DNA of 64,000 nucleotides, taken from the NCBI RefSeq assembly GCF_030719295.1, contig NZ_CP120997.1, positions 3,352,501-3,416,500 of the forward strand. The letters are read 5' to 3'. The position numbers and the translations under genes were made by a program. The stretch comes from Streptomyces sp. Mut1. GTDB lineage: Bacteria > Actinomycetota > Actinomycetes > Streptomycetales > Streptomycetaceae. This document shows, one piece after another, positions 53,755 through 63,202 of the stretch. Below the pieces are notes generated by a model. It saw only the letters and a program-made list of their open reading frames with translations, was not told the origin of the DNA and did no database searches. The first letter of the stretch is position 1, and every line of letters starts with the position of its first letter.

Positions 53755-54362
53755 CTGCATTTTCTACCGAAGGGCAGAGCGACCCGACCGTACAGCCGGT
53801 ACCCGCCTCCGTGGTCGAGCAGGTGGACGCGGCGGACATCACGCTCTCCAACCCCAAACTCGCGGTGCTCTCCCTCGGTTCCAACCTGGGCAACCGCCTG
53901 GAGACCCTCCAGGGCGCCATCGACGCCCTGGAGGACACGCCCGGCCTCCGGGTCAAGGCGGTCTCCCCGGTGTACGAGACGGAGCCCTGGGGCGTCGACC
54001 CCGGCACCCAGCCCTCGTACTTCAACGCGGTGATCGTCGTGAAGACGACGCTGCCCCCGTCCTCCCTGCTGGAGCGCGGCCAGGCCATCGAGGAAGCCTT
54101 CGAACGGGTCCGCGAGGAGCGCTGGGGCCCGCGCACCCTCGACGTCGACATCGTCGCGTACGCCGACGTGGTCTCCGACGACCCCGTCCTCACGCTGCCC
54201 CACCCCCGGGCCCGGGAGCGCGCCTTCGTCCTCGCCCCGTGGCACGACGTGGACCCCGAGGCCCAGCTGCCCGGCTCCGGCCCGGTCGCCGAGCTGCTGA
54301 CCGGTGTCGGGCAGGGCGGCGTCCTCCCCCGGGCCGACCTGGAACTCCGTCTGCCCGAGTAG
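53751..54362 (+). CDS. folK: 2-amino-4-hydroxy-6-hydroxymethyldihydropteridine pyrophosphokinase
   Basis: Transfers pyrophosphate from ATP to the pterin made by FolB. The 203-residue protein has an N-terminal extension of about 35 residues, then LGSNLGNRLETLQGAIDALE, SPVYETEPWG, YFNAVIVVKTTLPP, and RWGPRTLDVDIVAY with the ATP/Mg ligand Asp residues, followed by LPHPRARERAFVL. ATG at 53751 overlaps the folB stop (ATGA). Confidence 0.95.
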   Translation: MTAFSTEGQSDPTVQPVPASVVEQVDAADITLSNPKLAVLSLGSNLGNRLETLQGAIDALEDTPGLRVKAVSPVYETEPWGVDPGTQPSYFNAVIVVKTTLPPSSLLERGQAIEEAFERVREERWGPRTLDVDIVAYADVVSDDPVLTLPHPRARERAFVLAPWHDVDPEAQLPGSGPVAELLTGVGQGGVLPRADLELRLPE

Positions 54363-54420
54363 TCGTTAGGCTCACGGAAGACAGCGGAACGATCACAGAC
54401 GGCGGAAGGCGGCTCACCCG

Positions 54421-54903
54421 GTGAAGCAACTACGGCTCGGAGTCCTGGCCGGCCTCTTCGCCGCCGCCGGCGTCCTGTCCTGGGGCGCCGCCCGCCTCTG
54501 GGACTCCTACGGCACCCTGCCCAGCGTGCCGCTGGCCGCGCCCATCGTGCTCGCGGTGATCGCCGTCGTCCTGCTGGCTACGGCCCTGTCCATCCGCTCC
54601 CGGCTGCGCGCCCAGCGCGAGCGCCGGCCGGGAGCGAAGGGCGTCGAGCCGCTGATGGCGGCCCGCGCCCTGGTCTTCGCCCAGGCCAGCGCCCTCGTCG
54701 TCGCCCTGGTCGCCGGGATGTACGGCGGCACGGGCGTCTTCCTGCTCGGCTCCCTCGACATCCCGCCCCGCCGCGACCAGGCGATCTACGCCGGTTTCTC
54801 GGTCCTGGCCGGCATCGGCGTCATCGCCGCCGCCCTGTTCCTGGAGCACGTCTGCAAGCTCCCGGACGACAAGGACGACAACACCGGCGCGGCGGCGGCG
54901 TAG
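54421..54903 (+). CDS. DUF3180 membrane protein of the folate cluster
   Basis: A 160-residue integral membrane protein with four helices (about 5-25, 37-57, 78-100 and 122-142). The conserved patch ERRPGAKGVEPLMAARALVF between helices 2 and 3 identifies the DUF3180 family. In actinobacteria it directly follows folK (M. tuberculosis Rv3605c). Role unknown. GTG start at 54421. Confidence 0.88.
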   Translation: MKQLRLGVLAGLFAAAGVLSWGAARLWDSYGTLPSVPLAAPIVLAVIAVVLLATALSIRSRLRAQRERRPGAKGVEPLMAARALVFAQASALVVALVAGMYGGTGVFLLGSLDIPPRRDQAIYAGFSVLAGIGVIAAALFLEHVCKLPDDKDDNTGAAAA

Positions 54904-54921
54904 GAAAGGGGACGCCGGGCG

Positions 54922-55527
54922 TCAGCGCGCCATGATCAGGCTCATGGCCTCGGCGCGCGTCGCGGGGTCCCGCAGCTGCCCGCGCACGGCCGAGGTCAGC
55001 GTCTTCGCCCCGGGCTTGCGGATGCCCCGCATCGACATGCACATGTGCTCGCACTCGATGACGACGATCACGCCGCGCGGCTCCAGGATCTCCATCAGGG
55101 ACTCGGCGACCTGCGTGGTCAGCCGCTCCTGCACCTGCGGCCGGCGGGCGTAGACGTCCACCAGCCGGGCCAGCTTCGAGAGCCCGGTGATCTTGCCGCT
55201 GGTGGCCGGGATGTACCCGACGTGCGCCACCCCGCGAAACGGGACCAGGTGGTGCTCACAGGTGCTGAACACCTCGATGTCCTTGACCAGCACCATCTCG
55301 TCGTGGCCCAGGTCGAACGTGGTCGTCAGGACGTCCTCGGGCTCCTGGTACAGGCCCGCGAATATCTCCTTGTACGCCCGCGCCACGCGCCCCGGGGTCT
55401 CCCGCAGACCCTCGCGGTCCGGGTCCTCGCCGACGGCGACGAGCAGCTCCCGGACAGCGGCCTCGGCACGCTTCTCGTCGAACTCGCCGATCGGTCCCTG
55501 GCCGTCCAGCGTCACCGGGTCGGTCAT
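54922..55527 (-). CDS. folE: GTP cyclohydrolase I
   Basis: Opens GTP to dihydroneopterin triphosphate, the first step of folate synthesis. The 201-residue protein has [20 protein letters not shown], the zinc ligands in [33 protein letters not shown], and [18 protein letters not shown] with the third Cys. It is transcribed toward the folPBK cluster and is separated from it by only 18 bp at the stop. ATG at 55527 has GAGG upstream. ftsH lies upstream on the same strand behind a terminator. Confidence 0.96.
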   Translation of the reverse strand: MTDPVTLDGQGPIGEFDEKRAEAAVRELLVAVGEDPDREGLRETPGRVARAYKEIFAGLYQEPEDVLTTTFDLGHDEMVLVKDIEVFSTCEHHLVPFRGVAHVGYIPATSGKITGLSKLARLVDVYARRPQVQERLTTQVAESLMEILEPRGVIVVIECEHMCMSMRGIRKPGAKTLTSAVRGQLRDPATRAEAMSLIMAR

Positions 55528-55584
55528 GTGTGCCTCGTTCCTCGAACTGTCACTGCGGGGGCATTCGCGCAGGTGTACGGAAAA

Positions 55585-55622
55585 GCCGCGCCCCCAACAG
55601 GCTAGAACCTGGGGGGCGCGGC
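55585..55622 (-). terminator. Rho-independent terminator after ftsH
   Basis: Perfect 11-bp stem GCCGCGCCCCC / GGGGGCGCGGC, extendable inward by CAGG/CCTG, and followed on the minus strand by TTTT. It lies 55 bp after the ftsH stop. Confidence 0.88.
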
Positions 55623-55676
55623 ATCCATTCCGGGCCCGGTGGGAGCCCCGTGACAGGGGACACACCGGGTCGGTGA

Positions 55677-57701
55677 CTAGCTCTCGGGCCGCTCCTCGGG
55701 GATCGACTCGACGGCCGGAACGGTGTCCGTGACCGAGCCGTTCGCCGTGCTCGCGCCGTTGGTCAGGGCGAGCTCCTTCGGGGAGAGCACCGGCGGGCGG
55801 GTGGACGGCGTACGCCGGGAGGAACCGGTCCACGCGGGGCGGGCCGGGCGCTTGACGATCGGAGCGAAGATCTCGGCGATCTCGGCCTTGCCCAGGGTCT
55901 CCTTCTCCAGGAGCTGGAGGACCAGGGCGTCCAGCACGTCGCGGTTCTCGACGAGGATCTCCCACGCGTCGTTGTGCGCGGTCTCGATGAGCTTCTTGAC
56001 CTCTTCGTCGACCAGCGCGGCGACCTCTTCCGAGTAGTCGCGCTGGTGGCCCATCTCGCGGCCCACGAAGGGTTCGGTGTTGTCGCCGCCGAACTTGATC
56101 GCGCCGAGCCGCTCCGTCATGCCGTACTGCGTGACCATCGCGCGGGCCGTTGCCGTGGCCTTCTCGATGTCGTTCGCGGCGCCGGTGGTCGGGTCGTGGA
56201 AGACCAGCTCCTCGGCCGCGCGCCCGCCCAGCATGTACGCCAGCTGGTCGAGCATCTCGTTGCGCGTCGTGGAGTACTTGTCCTCCTCCGGGAGCACCAT
56301 CGTGTAACCGAGGGCGCGGCCGCGGGAGAGGATCGTGATCTTGTGGACCGGGTCCGACTGGGGAGAGGCCGCCGCGACCAGGGCGTGTCCGCCCTCGTGG
56401 TACGCGGTGATCTTCTTCTCCTTCTCGGACATGATCCGGGTCCGCTTCTGCGGGCCCGCCACGACGCGGTCGATGGCCTCGTCGAGCATCTCGTTGTCGA
56501 TGAGCTTCTTGTTGCTGCGCGCCGTGAGGAGCGCCGCTTCGTTCAGCACGTTCGACAGGTCGGCGCCGGTGAAGCCGGGGGTGCGGCGGGCGACGGCGCC
56601 GAGATCGACGTCCGGGGCGACCGGCTTGCCCTTCTGGTGGACCTTGAGGATCTCCAGACGGCCCAGCATGTCCGGGCGGTCGACGGCGATCTGCCGGTCG
56701 AAGCGGCCCGGACGCAGCAGCGCCGGGTCGAGGATGTCCGGCCGGTTCGTGGCGGCGATCAGGATGACGCCACCCTTCACGTCGAAGCCGTCCATCTCCA
56801 CGAGCAGCTGGTTCAGCGTCTGCTCGCGCTCGTCGTGGCCGCCGCCCATGCCGGCGCCGCGGTGGCGTCCGACGGCGTCGATCTCGTCGACGAAGACGAT
56901 CGCCGGGGCGTTCGCCTTGGCCTGCTCGAAGAGGTCACGGACCCGGGAGGCACCGACACCGACGAACATCTCGACGAAGTCGGAACCGGAGATCGAGTAG
57001 AACGGGACGCCCGCCTCACCGGCGACGGCGCGCGCGAGCAGCGTCTTGCCCGTACCGGGGGGCCCGTACAGCAGCACGCCCTTGGGGATCTTGGCGCCGA
57101 CGGCCTGGAACTTCGCCGGTTCCTGGAGGAACTCCTTGATCTCGTGGAGCTCCTCGACCGCCTCTTCCGAGCCCGCCACGTCGGCGAACGTCGTCTTCGG
57201 GGTGTCCTTGGTGATCAGCTTGGCCTTGGACTTGCCGAACTGCATGACCTTGGAGCCGCCACCCTGCATCTGATTCATCAGGAACAGGAAGACGACCACG
57301 ATGAGGACGAACGGCAGCAGCGAGAAGAGGATCGAGACGAACGGGGACTGCTTCGACGGCGAGACGGTGTAACCCTTCTCGATGTCACCGCTCTCGAACT
57401 TCTTCTGCAGCATGTCGGCGAGCTGGACGCCCTGATTGCCGATGTAGCTCGCCTGGAACTTGCTGCCGGACTCGTCGGCCAGCTTCTGGCCGTCCTTCAT
57501 CTCAATCTTGAGGATTTGATCGTCACCGGTGGTCAGCTTGGCCTGCTCCACCTGGTTCTTGCTGATCGCCTGGATCACCTGGCCGGTGTCCACCGTCTTG
57601 TAGCCGCCGCCCGAGCCGACGACATTCATCAACACGACCACGGCGAGGACGGCCAGCACGATCCACATGACCGGCCCACGGAAGTATCGCTTCACGTCCA
57701 T
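55677..57701 (-). CDS. ftsH: ATP-dependent zinc metalloprotease FtsH
   Basis: Membrane AAA+ protease that degrades misfolded membrane and short-lived regulatory proteins. In the 674-residue protein: TM1 (about 9-27), extracytoplasmic domain (about 30-118), TM2 (about 121-142), Walker A GPPGTGKT (213-220), second region of homology [18 protein letters not shown], and zinc site HEGGH (435-439) with the later Asp in AANDIEKA. The C-terminal tail is disordered and ends PEERPES. The ATG at 57701 has no close SD (GGAGG lies about 25 nt up). hpt is directly upstream. Confidence 0.97.
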   Translation of the reverse strand: MDVKRYFRGPVMWIVLAVLAVVVLMNVVGSGGGYKTVDTGQVIQAISKNQVEQAKLTTGDDQILKIEMKDGQKLADESGSKFQASYIGNQGVQLADMLQKKFESGDIEKGYTVSPSKQSPFVSILFSLLPFVLIVVVFLFLMNQMQGGGSKVMQFGKSKAKLITKDTPKTTFADVAGSEEAVEELHEIKEFLQEPAKFQAVGAKIPKGVLLYGPPGTGKTLLARAVAGEAGVPFYSISGSDFVEMFVGVGASRVRDLFEQAKANAPAIVFVDEIDAVGRHRGAGMGGGHDEREQTLNQLLVEMDGFDVKGGVILIAATNRPDILDPALLRPGRFDRQIAVDRPDMLGRLEILKVHQKGKPVAPDVDLGAVARRTPGFTGADLSNVLNEAALLTARSNKKLIDNEMLDEAIDRVVAGPQKRTRIMSEKEKKITAYHEGGHALVAAASPQSDPVHKITILSRGRALGYTMVLPEEDKYSTTRNEMLDQLAYMLGGRAAEELVFHDPTTGAANDIEKATATARAMVTQYGMTERLGAIKFGGDNTEPFVGREMGHQRDYSEEVAALVDEEVKKLIETAHNDAWEILVENRDVLDALVLQLLEKETLGKAEIAEIFAPIVKRPARPAWTGSSRRTPSTRPPVLSPKELALTNGASTANGSVTDTVPAVESIPEERPES

Positions 57702-57895
57702 CCATACGGAGCGAAGTCGCCCCGTCCCTCCTGCCCGTAGGTAAATGCTGCTGTGAGTAAAGACTGTTCCTCGGACGGTACCCCAGCATTGGCACCGGCG
57801 TCCGCCTCGGACGTCCGGCGAACCCGCCTTCGAAGGCTCAACGGCGGGAGGCCTGTGAGGGTTCCCGGAGTCCGCGGCAGCGGGGCCGCGGGCCC

Positions 57896-58450
57896 TCAGC
57901 CTCCGTAGACGTGCGGAGCGAGCGTTCCGACGAAGGGGAGGTTGCGGTACTTCTCCGCGTAGTCCAGCCCGTAACCGACGACGAACTCGTTGGGGATGTC
58001 GAAGCCGACCCATTTGCAGTCGAGCGCGACCTTCGCCGCGTCCGGCTTGCGCAGCAGGGTGCAGATCTCCAGCGACGCCGGCTCGCGCGAGCCGAGGTTC
58101 GACATCAGCCAGGACAGGGTCAGGCCCGAGTCGATGATGTCCTCGACGATCAGGACGTGCTTGCCCTTGATGTCGGTGTCCAGGTCCTTGAGGATCCGGA
58201 CGACACCCGAGGACTGGGTGCCCGCGCCGTACGAGGAGACGGCCATCCAGTCCATCGTGACGGGGGTGGACAGCGCGCGCGCCAGGTCCGCCATGACCAT
58301 GACCGCGCCCTTGAGGACTCCGACGAGGAGCAGGTCCCTGCCGGCGTACTCCGCGTCGATCTTCGCGGCGAGCTCGGTGAGCTTCGCGTCGATCTCTTCC
58401 TTGGTGAGGAGCACCGACTGGAGGTCGGCGCCCATGTCCTTCTCGTTCAC
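57896..58450 (-). CDS. hpt: Hypoxanthine phosphoribosyltransferase
   Basis: Salvages hypoxanthine and guanine to IMP and GMP using PRPP. The 184-residue protein has [17 protein letters not shown], the PRPP loop [14 protein letters not shown] (99-112), [24 protein letters not shown] base-binding end and [13 protein letters not shown] at 58450. The order tilS-hpt-ftsH is widely conserved in Gram-positive bacteria. Purine salvage here also feeds ppGpp balance. Confidence 0.95.
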   Translation of the reverse strand: MNEKDMGADLQSVLLTKEEIDAKLTELAAKIDAEYAGRDLLLVGVLKGAVMVMADLARALSTPVTMDWMAVSSYGAGTQSSGVVRILKDLDTDIKGKHVLIVEDIIDSGLTLSWLMSNLGSREPASLEICTLLRKPDAAKVALDCKWVGFDIPNEFVVGYGLDYAEKYRNLPFVGTLAPHVYGG

Positions 58451-58533
58451 CCGCGTCTCTTTCTGTGCCTGCCGGGTCCGGGATGGAGTCCCGGGCCTGC
58501 GCGGCGATCGCCCTGCGTGTCAGCCGCTTGTGC

Positions 58534-59616
58534 TCAGCTCTGCCGGATGACCAGTCTGCCACCCTGGCGCAGGGCTTCGACGCGGCCGGGGAGGTTGATG
58601 GCCTGCTGGCCGCGCCAGCCGGTGACGAGGCGGTCGATTTCCTCGATGTGCCGGGCGAACAGCGAACCGGCCGGTGAACCCGCCTCTATGGCGGCCCGGC
58701 GCAGCACCCGGCGGCGTACCGCGGGGGGCAGCGCGTACAGCTTGGCGCACTCCAGACGGCCCGCGTCGTCGCGTACGTCACGGTCGGCGGCCGCGGCCCA
58801 GGTGTCCAGGGCGTCGGCGTCGTCGCGGGAGAGCTGCGCCGTACGGGCGAGTGCTTCGACGACGCCCTTGCCGAGGGCCTTCTCCAGGGCGGGCAGGCCC
58901 TCGTGGCGCAGCCGGGAGCGGGTGTAGGCGGGGTCGACGTTGTGCGGGTCGTCCCAGACGGGCAGGGACTGGGCCAGGCACGCGGTGCGGGCGGTCTGGC
59001 GGTCGAGGTGGAGGAAGGGGCGGCGGTAGCGGCCGGCCGGGCCCGAGGCGGCGGCCATGCCGGACAGGGAGCGGATGCCGGAGCCGCGGGCGAGGCCCAG
59101 CAGGACGGTCTCGGCCTGGTCGTCGCGGGTGTGGCCGAGCAGGACGGCGGCGGCGCCGTGGCGTTCGGCGGCGGCGTCGAGGGCGGCGTAGCGGGCGTCG
59201 CGGGCGGCGGCCTCGGGGCCTCCCTCGCGGCCGACGCGGACGGCGACGGCTTCGGCGGGGCCGAGGTCCATGGCGGCGAGCCGGGTGGCGACCTCGGTGG
59301 CGCGGATGTCGGAGCCGTCCTGGAGGCCGTGGTCGACGGTGACGCCGCCGGCCCGGACGGGGAGTTTGCGGGCCTCGAAGGCGAGGGCGGAGGCGAGCGC
59401 CATGGAATCGGCGCCTCCGGAGCATGCCACGAGCACCAGAGGGGTATCGGCTCGTTCGGGGAGGGCGGTGCGGCGGCTGCCCGCTCCGGCCTGTGCGAGC
59501 TCGGGGTGCGGGGCGTGCCCGGCGCGTTCGGTCTGTTCGGCGTGTTCGGCGATGACGTCGTGGAGTACGCGGCGGACCGCCAGGCGTATCGCCGCGACCG
59601 CAGGATGGGGACCCAT
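58534..59616 (-). CDS. tilS: tRNA(Ile)-lysidine synthetase
   Basis: Converts C34 of the CAU anticodon of tRNA-Ile2 to lysidine, allowing AUA decoding. The 360-residue protein has the PP-loop SGGADS (66-71), [29 protein letters not shown], and a C-terminal helical region. It starts at the ATG at 59616; the longer frame before it lacks similarity. It is shorter than E. coli TilS because the second C-terminal domain is reduced, as in other actinobacteria. hpt follows 83 bp downstream on the same strand. Confidence 0.94.
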   Translation of the reverse strand: MGPHPAVAAIRLAVRRVLHDVIAEHAEQTERAGHAPHPELAQAGAGSRRTALPERADTPLVLVACSGGADSMALASALAFEARKLPVRAGGVTVDHGLQDGSDIRATEVATRLAAMDLGPAEAVAVRVGREGGPEAAARDARYAALDAAAERHGAAAVLLGHTRDDQAETVLLGLARGSGIRSLSGMAAASGPAGRYRRPFLHLDRQTARTACLAQSLPVWDDPHNVDPAYTRSRLRHEGLPALEKALGKGVVEALARTAQLSRDDADALDTWAAAADRDVRDDAGRLECAKLYALPPAVRRRVLRRAAIEAGSPAGSLFARHIEEIDRLVTGWRGQQAINLPGRVEALRQGGRLVIRQS

Positions 59617-59817
59617 GTCCGGTGCCCTTCGTGAAGTTCTTCGGGGGATGGCTCGGAGTGCCGGACGAGAAGGAGTGCCGTCACTCAGAGTGCGTCGATG
59701 GTGACAGAGCAATGCCGTTCATCGAGCATTGCACGCCTTCCCATGCCCCCACGGTCCCTCGGATGGGTGATTACCGGCGCGTTGCCTTCGGGTCCCGGGC
59801 CCGCGCACGGGCCGGGC
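59617..59817. promoter_or_regulatory. Intergenic region before tilS with an inverted repeat
   Basis: Contains GCAATGC-N10-GCATTGC (59709-59732), a 7-bp inverted repeat, about 93 bp upstream of the tilS start. It may be an operator or part of a terminator for the upstream DUF2342 gene. Otherwise I see no gene. Confidence 0.4.
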
Positions 59818-60951
59818 TCACGACTCTGCCTTACGGTGCACCCGCGCGATCCAGTCCTCGGGCGCGGCGATCTCGGCCTTGGTCGGGAGGGTGTTGGGAG
59901 AGGTCCACACGCGGTTGAAGCCGTCCATGCCGACCTTGTCGACCACAGCGCGCACGAACCGCTCGCCGTCCCGGTACTGGCGCAGCTTGGCGTCGAGCCC
60001 CAGCAGCTTGCGCAGCGCCTGGTCCAGCCGGCTCGCGCCGCGGGCCCTGCGCTGCTGGAACTTCTCGCGGATCTCGCCGACGGAGGACACCACCTCGGGG
60101 CCGACGCCGTCCATCACGTAGTCGGCGTGCCCCTCCAGCAGGGACATCACGGCGGTGAGGCGGCCGAGGATCTCGCGCTGGGCGGGGGTCTGGACGAGCT
60201 CGACCAGGCTGCGGCCGCCGTCCTCGCCCTCCTCGCCCTCGGGGCTCCCTCCGGCGAGTGACTGGACGGCCTCGCGCAGCCGCTCCAGGAAAGTCATCGG
60301 GTCGACGTCGGTCTCGTCCAGGAAGGACTGGATCTCGCCCTGGAGGTGGTCGCGGAGCCAGGGCACCGCGGTGAACTGGGTGCGGTGGGTCTCCTCGTGG
60401 AGGGCGACCCAGAGGCGGAAGTCGTGCGGGTCGACATCGAGCTCGCGCTCGACGTGCACGATGTTCGGCGCCACCAGCAGGAGCCGGCCGCCGCCGTCGG
60501 CGGACGCGGGCAGTTCGCGGGTGGCGGGGGCGAAGGTCTCGTACTGGCCGAGGACGCGCGAGGCCAGGAAGGACAGCAGCATCCCGACCTCGACGCCGGT
60601 GACCTTGGAGCCGACCGCGCCGAGCACGGCACCGCCCGCGCCGCCGCCGCGCCGTTCCTCCATCTTCTCCAGGAGGGGGCGCAGCAGTTCGCGGAAGCCC
60701 GCGACGTTCGCCTTGATCCAGCCCGTGCGGTCGACGACCAGGACGGGGGTGTCCTCCGGTTCGGTCCCTTCGGGGATCATCCGGGTGAAGGAACGGACGT
60801 GCTCCTCCGCGGCCTTCGCGTGCCTGCGCAGCTCCGCGACGACTTCGCGGGCCTCCTCGCGGCTGATCTCGGGGCCCGGCCGCACAAGCCGGGTCGCGGT
60901 CGCGACCGCGAGGTTCCAGTCGACCATCCCTGCACCACCGATGCTCGTCAT
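59818..60951 (-). CDS. Zinc-dependent metalloprotease-like protein (DUF2342)
   Basis: A 377-residue protein of the actinobacterial DUF2342 family, often annotated as coenzyme F420 biosynthesis-associated. The zincin motif HEETH at 185-189 (LWVALHEETHRTQF) is present, so it is likely an active metallopeptidase; a third ligand is probably Glu in the EGHADYVMDGVGPE block (about 275-290). No signal peptide. Substrate unknown. The start at 60951 is used; the real start could be 60927 (MVDWNLA). Confidence 0.85.
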   Translation of the reverse strand: MTSIGGAGMVDWNLAVATATRLVRPGPEISREEAREVVAELRRHAKAAEEHVRSFTRMIPEGTEPEDTPVLVVDRTGWIKANVAGFRELLRPLLEKMEERRGGGAGGAVLGAVGSKVTGVEVGMLLSFLASRVLGQYETFAPATRELPASADGGGRLLLVAPNIVHVERELDVDPHDFRLWVALHEETHRTQFTAVPWLRDHLQGEIQSFLDETDVDPMTFLERLREAVQSLAGGSPEGEEGEDGGRSLVELVQTPAQREILGRLTAVMSLLEGHADYVMDGVGPEVVSSVGEIREKFQQRRARGASRLDQALRKLLGLDAKLRQYRDGERFVRAVVDKVGMDGFNRVWTSPNTLPTKAEIAAPEDWIARVHRKAES

Positions 60952-61000
60952 GCGTCAACCGTACGTGCTCGGGCCCATGAACGAGGAGGTGTTGACGGGG

Positions 61001-62482
61001 TCATCGCTCGCCGGCGGCGAGTGCGGTGGCGAGTTTGTCGAGGGCTGCCTGGGCCTCGGAGGGGGCGGTGGTGCCGGAGGCCAGGAAGGCGAAGGCGAGG
61101 AGCCTGCCGCGGGTGTCGACCACCGTGCCGGCGAGGCTGTTGACGCCGGTCAGGGTGCCGGTCTTGGCGCGGATGAAGCCGGTGCCTCCGGCCTTCGTGG
61201 TGTAGCGGCCGCTGAGCGTGCCGCTGAATCCGGCCACCGGGAGGCCGGTGAGGACGGGGCGCAGTTCGGGGTGGCCGGGGTCGGCCGCGCGGGCGAGGAG
61301 ACCGGCCAGCAGGGCGGCGGTGACCTTGTCCTTGCGGTTGAGCCCGCTGCCGTCGGCGATGTTCACGCCCGTGAGGGGCAGCCGGAGCTTCTTGAGCTGG
61401 GCGGTGACGGCCCGTCGGCCGCCGTCGAAGTCGGCGGGTTCGCCGGCGGCGACGGCGGTCTGCCGGGCGAGTGCCTCGGCGATGTCGTTGTCGCTGTTGG
61501 TGAGTGCCCGTTCGACCAGGCCGGAGAGCGGGGCGGACAGATGCGTGGCGACCGTACGGGAGGTCTTGGCGGCGCGGCCGGCGGCGGGGTCGGCCCCGGT
61601 GGTGATCCCGGCGTCGTCCAGGAGCGCGGCGAAGGTGCGGGCGGCGTCCCCGGCCGGGTCCTCGCTGCGCGGGGCGGGGCCGCTGGAGGAGTCGTCCTGG
61701 CGGCCCTCGTTCAGCATCAGGGCGCTCATCGGAGCGATGTTCTCGTTGGGGCCGATCGGGTGGTGCGAGGGCCCCGTGTAGCCGGAGGTGTCGTAGCGGA
61801 GCCGTACGGAGGTGACCTTGCCGGCCTTCAGGGCGCGGGCGGTGCCGGCGGCCAGGGTGCGCAGGGCGGCCTTGTCGAGGGTGGGGTCGCCGCCGCCGAC
61901 GAGGGTGACGGTGCGCAGGTCGGCGGAGGCGCGGACGGTGGTGGGGATGCGGTGGTCGGGGCCGAGCGCGCTCAGGGCGGCGACGGTGGTGGCGATCTTG
62001 ACGGTGGACGCGGGTGTCATGGGGGCGTCGGCCCCCTTGCCGTACAGCCGCCTGCCGGTGGCGGTGTCGATGACGACGGCGGCACGCCGGTCGCCGAGCG
62101 CGTCGTTCTTCAGCAGCGGGTCCAGGACGGCGCGCAGGTCGGGCGTCGCGCCGGCCGGGGCGTCCTGGACGGTGGTGCCGAGGGCGGCGAGGACGGCCGG
62201 GGCGCTGGGGGCGGGGGCGGGGCCCGAGGGGTCGCCGGGCACGTGATGTGCGCCACCTGTACGGGCGCGGGCGGCCGCCCAGTCCTGCTCGGCCTTACGC
62301 TGACCCGAGTCCCAGGGGCCGGCGGCGAGGACCGCGCCGGCCGCGAGCGCCAGACCGGCGACGGCGGAGACGGCCGTGAACTGCCAGTTGTTCAGTCCGC
62401 CCCGCACGCCCAGGCGGCCCGCGAGGGATCCGCCCGGCCCGCCGGGCGGGTCGATCGACGGTCTTTCCACCGGCTCGGCCAC
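61001..62482 (-). CDS. dacB: D-alanyl-D-alanine carboxypeptidase/endopeptidase (PBP4 type)
   Basis: Trims or cleaves peptidoglycan cross-links outside the membrane. In the 493-residue protein an N-terminal membrane helix (about 36-54) is followed by the class C penicillin-binding fold with all three motifs: SxxK as Ser159-Thr-Val-Lys162, SDN (330-332) and KTG (440-442). GTG at 62482 is taken; an upstream frame start at 62527 adds 15 non-conserved residues. It is divergent from ppa across 86 bp. Confidence 0.95.
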   Translation of the reverse strand: MAEPVERPSIDPPGGPGGSLAGRLGVRGGLNNWQFTAVSAVAGLALAAGAVLAAGPWDSGQRKAEQDWAAARARTGGAHHVPGDPSGPAPAPSAPAVLAALGTTVQDAPAGATPDLRAVLDPLLKNDALGDRRAAVVIDTATGRRLYGKGADAPMTPASTVKIATTVAALSALGPDHRIPTTVRASADLRTVTLVGGGDPTLDKAALRTLAAGTARALKAGKVTSVRLRYDTSGYTGPSHHPIGPNENIAPMSALMLNEGRQDDSSSGPAPRSEDPAGDAARTFAALLDDAGITTGADPAAGRAAKTSRTVATHLSAPLSGLVERALTNSDNDIAEALARQTAVAAGEPADFDGGRRAVTAQLKKLRLPLTGVNIADGSGLNRKDKVTAALLAGLLARAADPGHPELRPVLTGLPVAGFSGTLSGRYTTKAGGTGFIRAKTGTLTGVNSLAGTVVDTRGRLLAFAFLASGTTAPSEAQAALDKLATALAAGER

Positions 62483-62568
62483 CGTTGACCAGCCCCTTTC
62501 GCGAGCACACATCTGCGTGAGGGACACTTAACCACCAGTCGTATGTGTTGATCATGGAGGAGCCACCC

Positions 62569-63060
62569 GTGGAGTTCGACGTCGTTATCGAGATCCCGAA
62601 GGGTTCGCGCAACAAGTACGAGGTGGATCACGAGACCGGCCGGATTCGTCTGGACCGTCGGCTCTTCACCTCGACCAGCTACCCGGCGGACTACGGCTTC
62701 GTCGAGAACACCCTCGGCGAGGACGGCGACCCGCTGGACGCGCTGGTCATCCTGGAGGAACCGACGTTCCCGGGCTGCCTCATCAAGTGCCGCGCGATCG
62801 GCATGTTCCGGATGACCGACGAGGCCGGCGGCGACGACAAGCTGCTCTGCGTCCCGGCGTCCGACCCCCGGGTGGAGCACCTGCAGGACATCCAGCACGT
62901 GTCGGAGTTCGACCGCCTGGAGATCCAGCACTTCTTCGAGGTGTACAAGGACCTGGAGCCGGGCAAGTCCGTCGAGGGCGCCGACTGGGTCGGCCGCGCC
63001 GAGGCGGAGGCCGAGATCGAGGCCTCCCGCAAGCGTCTTGAGTCGCACGGCGCGCACTGA
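62569..63060 (+). CDS. ppa: Inorganic pyrophosphatase (family I)
   Basis: Hydrolyses pyrophosphate and pulls biosynthesis forward. The 163-residue protein shows the family I core: [23 protein letters not shown], and the metal-binding GDPLDALVI (Asp residues). The GTG at 62569 has GGAGGAG 6 nt upstream; the ATG at 62554 lies before the binding site and is unlikely to be the start. Followed by a terminator. Confidence 0.97.
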   Translation: MEFDVVIEIPKGSRNKYEVDHETGRIRLDRRLFTSTSYPADYGFVENTLGEDGDPLDALVILEEPTFPGCLIKCRAIGMFRMTDEAGGDDKLLCVPASDPRVEHLQDIQHVSEFDRLEIQHFFEVYKDLEPGKSVEGADWVGRAEAEAEIEASRKRLESHGAH

Positions 63061-63087
63061 CGTTCCGTTCGCGGAAACGGACCACTG

Positions 63088-63123
63088 AACGGGCGGTACT
63101 CCTTCACGGGTGTGCCGCCCGTT
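63088..63123 (+). terminator. Terminator after ppa
   Basis: AACGGGCGG / CCGCCCGTT arms (9 bp) with an 18-nt loop, 28 bp past the ppa stop, followed by TCGTG. Confidence 0.8.
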
Positions 63124-63202
63124 TCGTGTGCGCTCCCATGGGCGTGGCCATACTGGGCAGGAGCGCAGCCGAGGACGCGCAGCCGATGAGGAGCGAGGGC
63201 GA

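Noticed and set aside
62545..62568. An earlier start for ppa at 62545 or 62554
   Set aside because: The GGAGGAG binding site lies after those codons and before the GTG at 62569, which begins the conserved [12 protein letters not shown].
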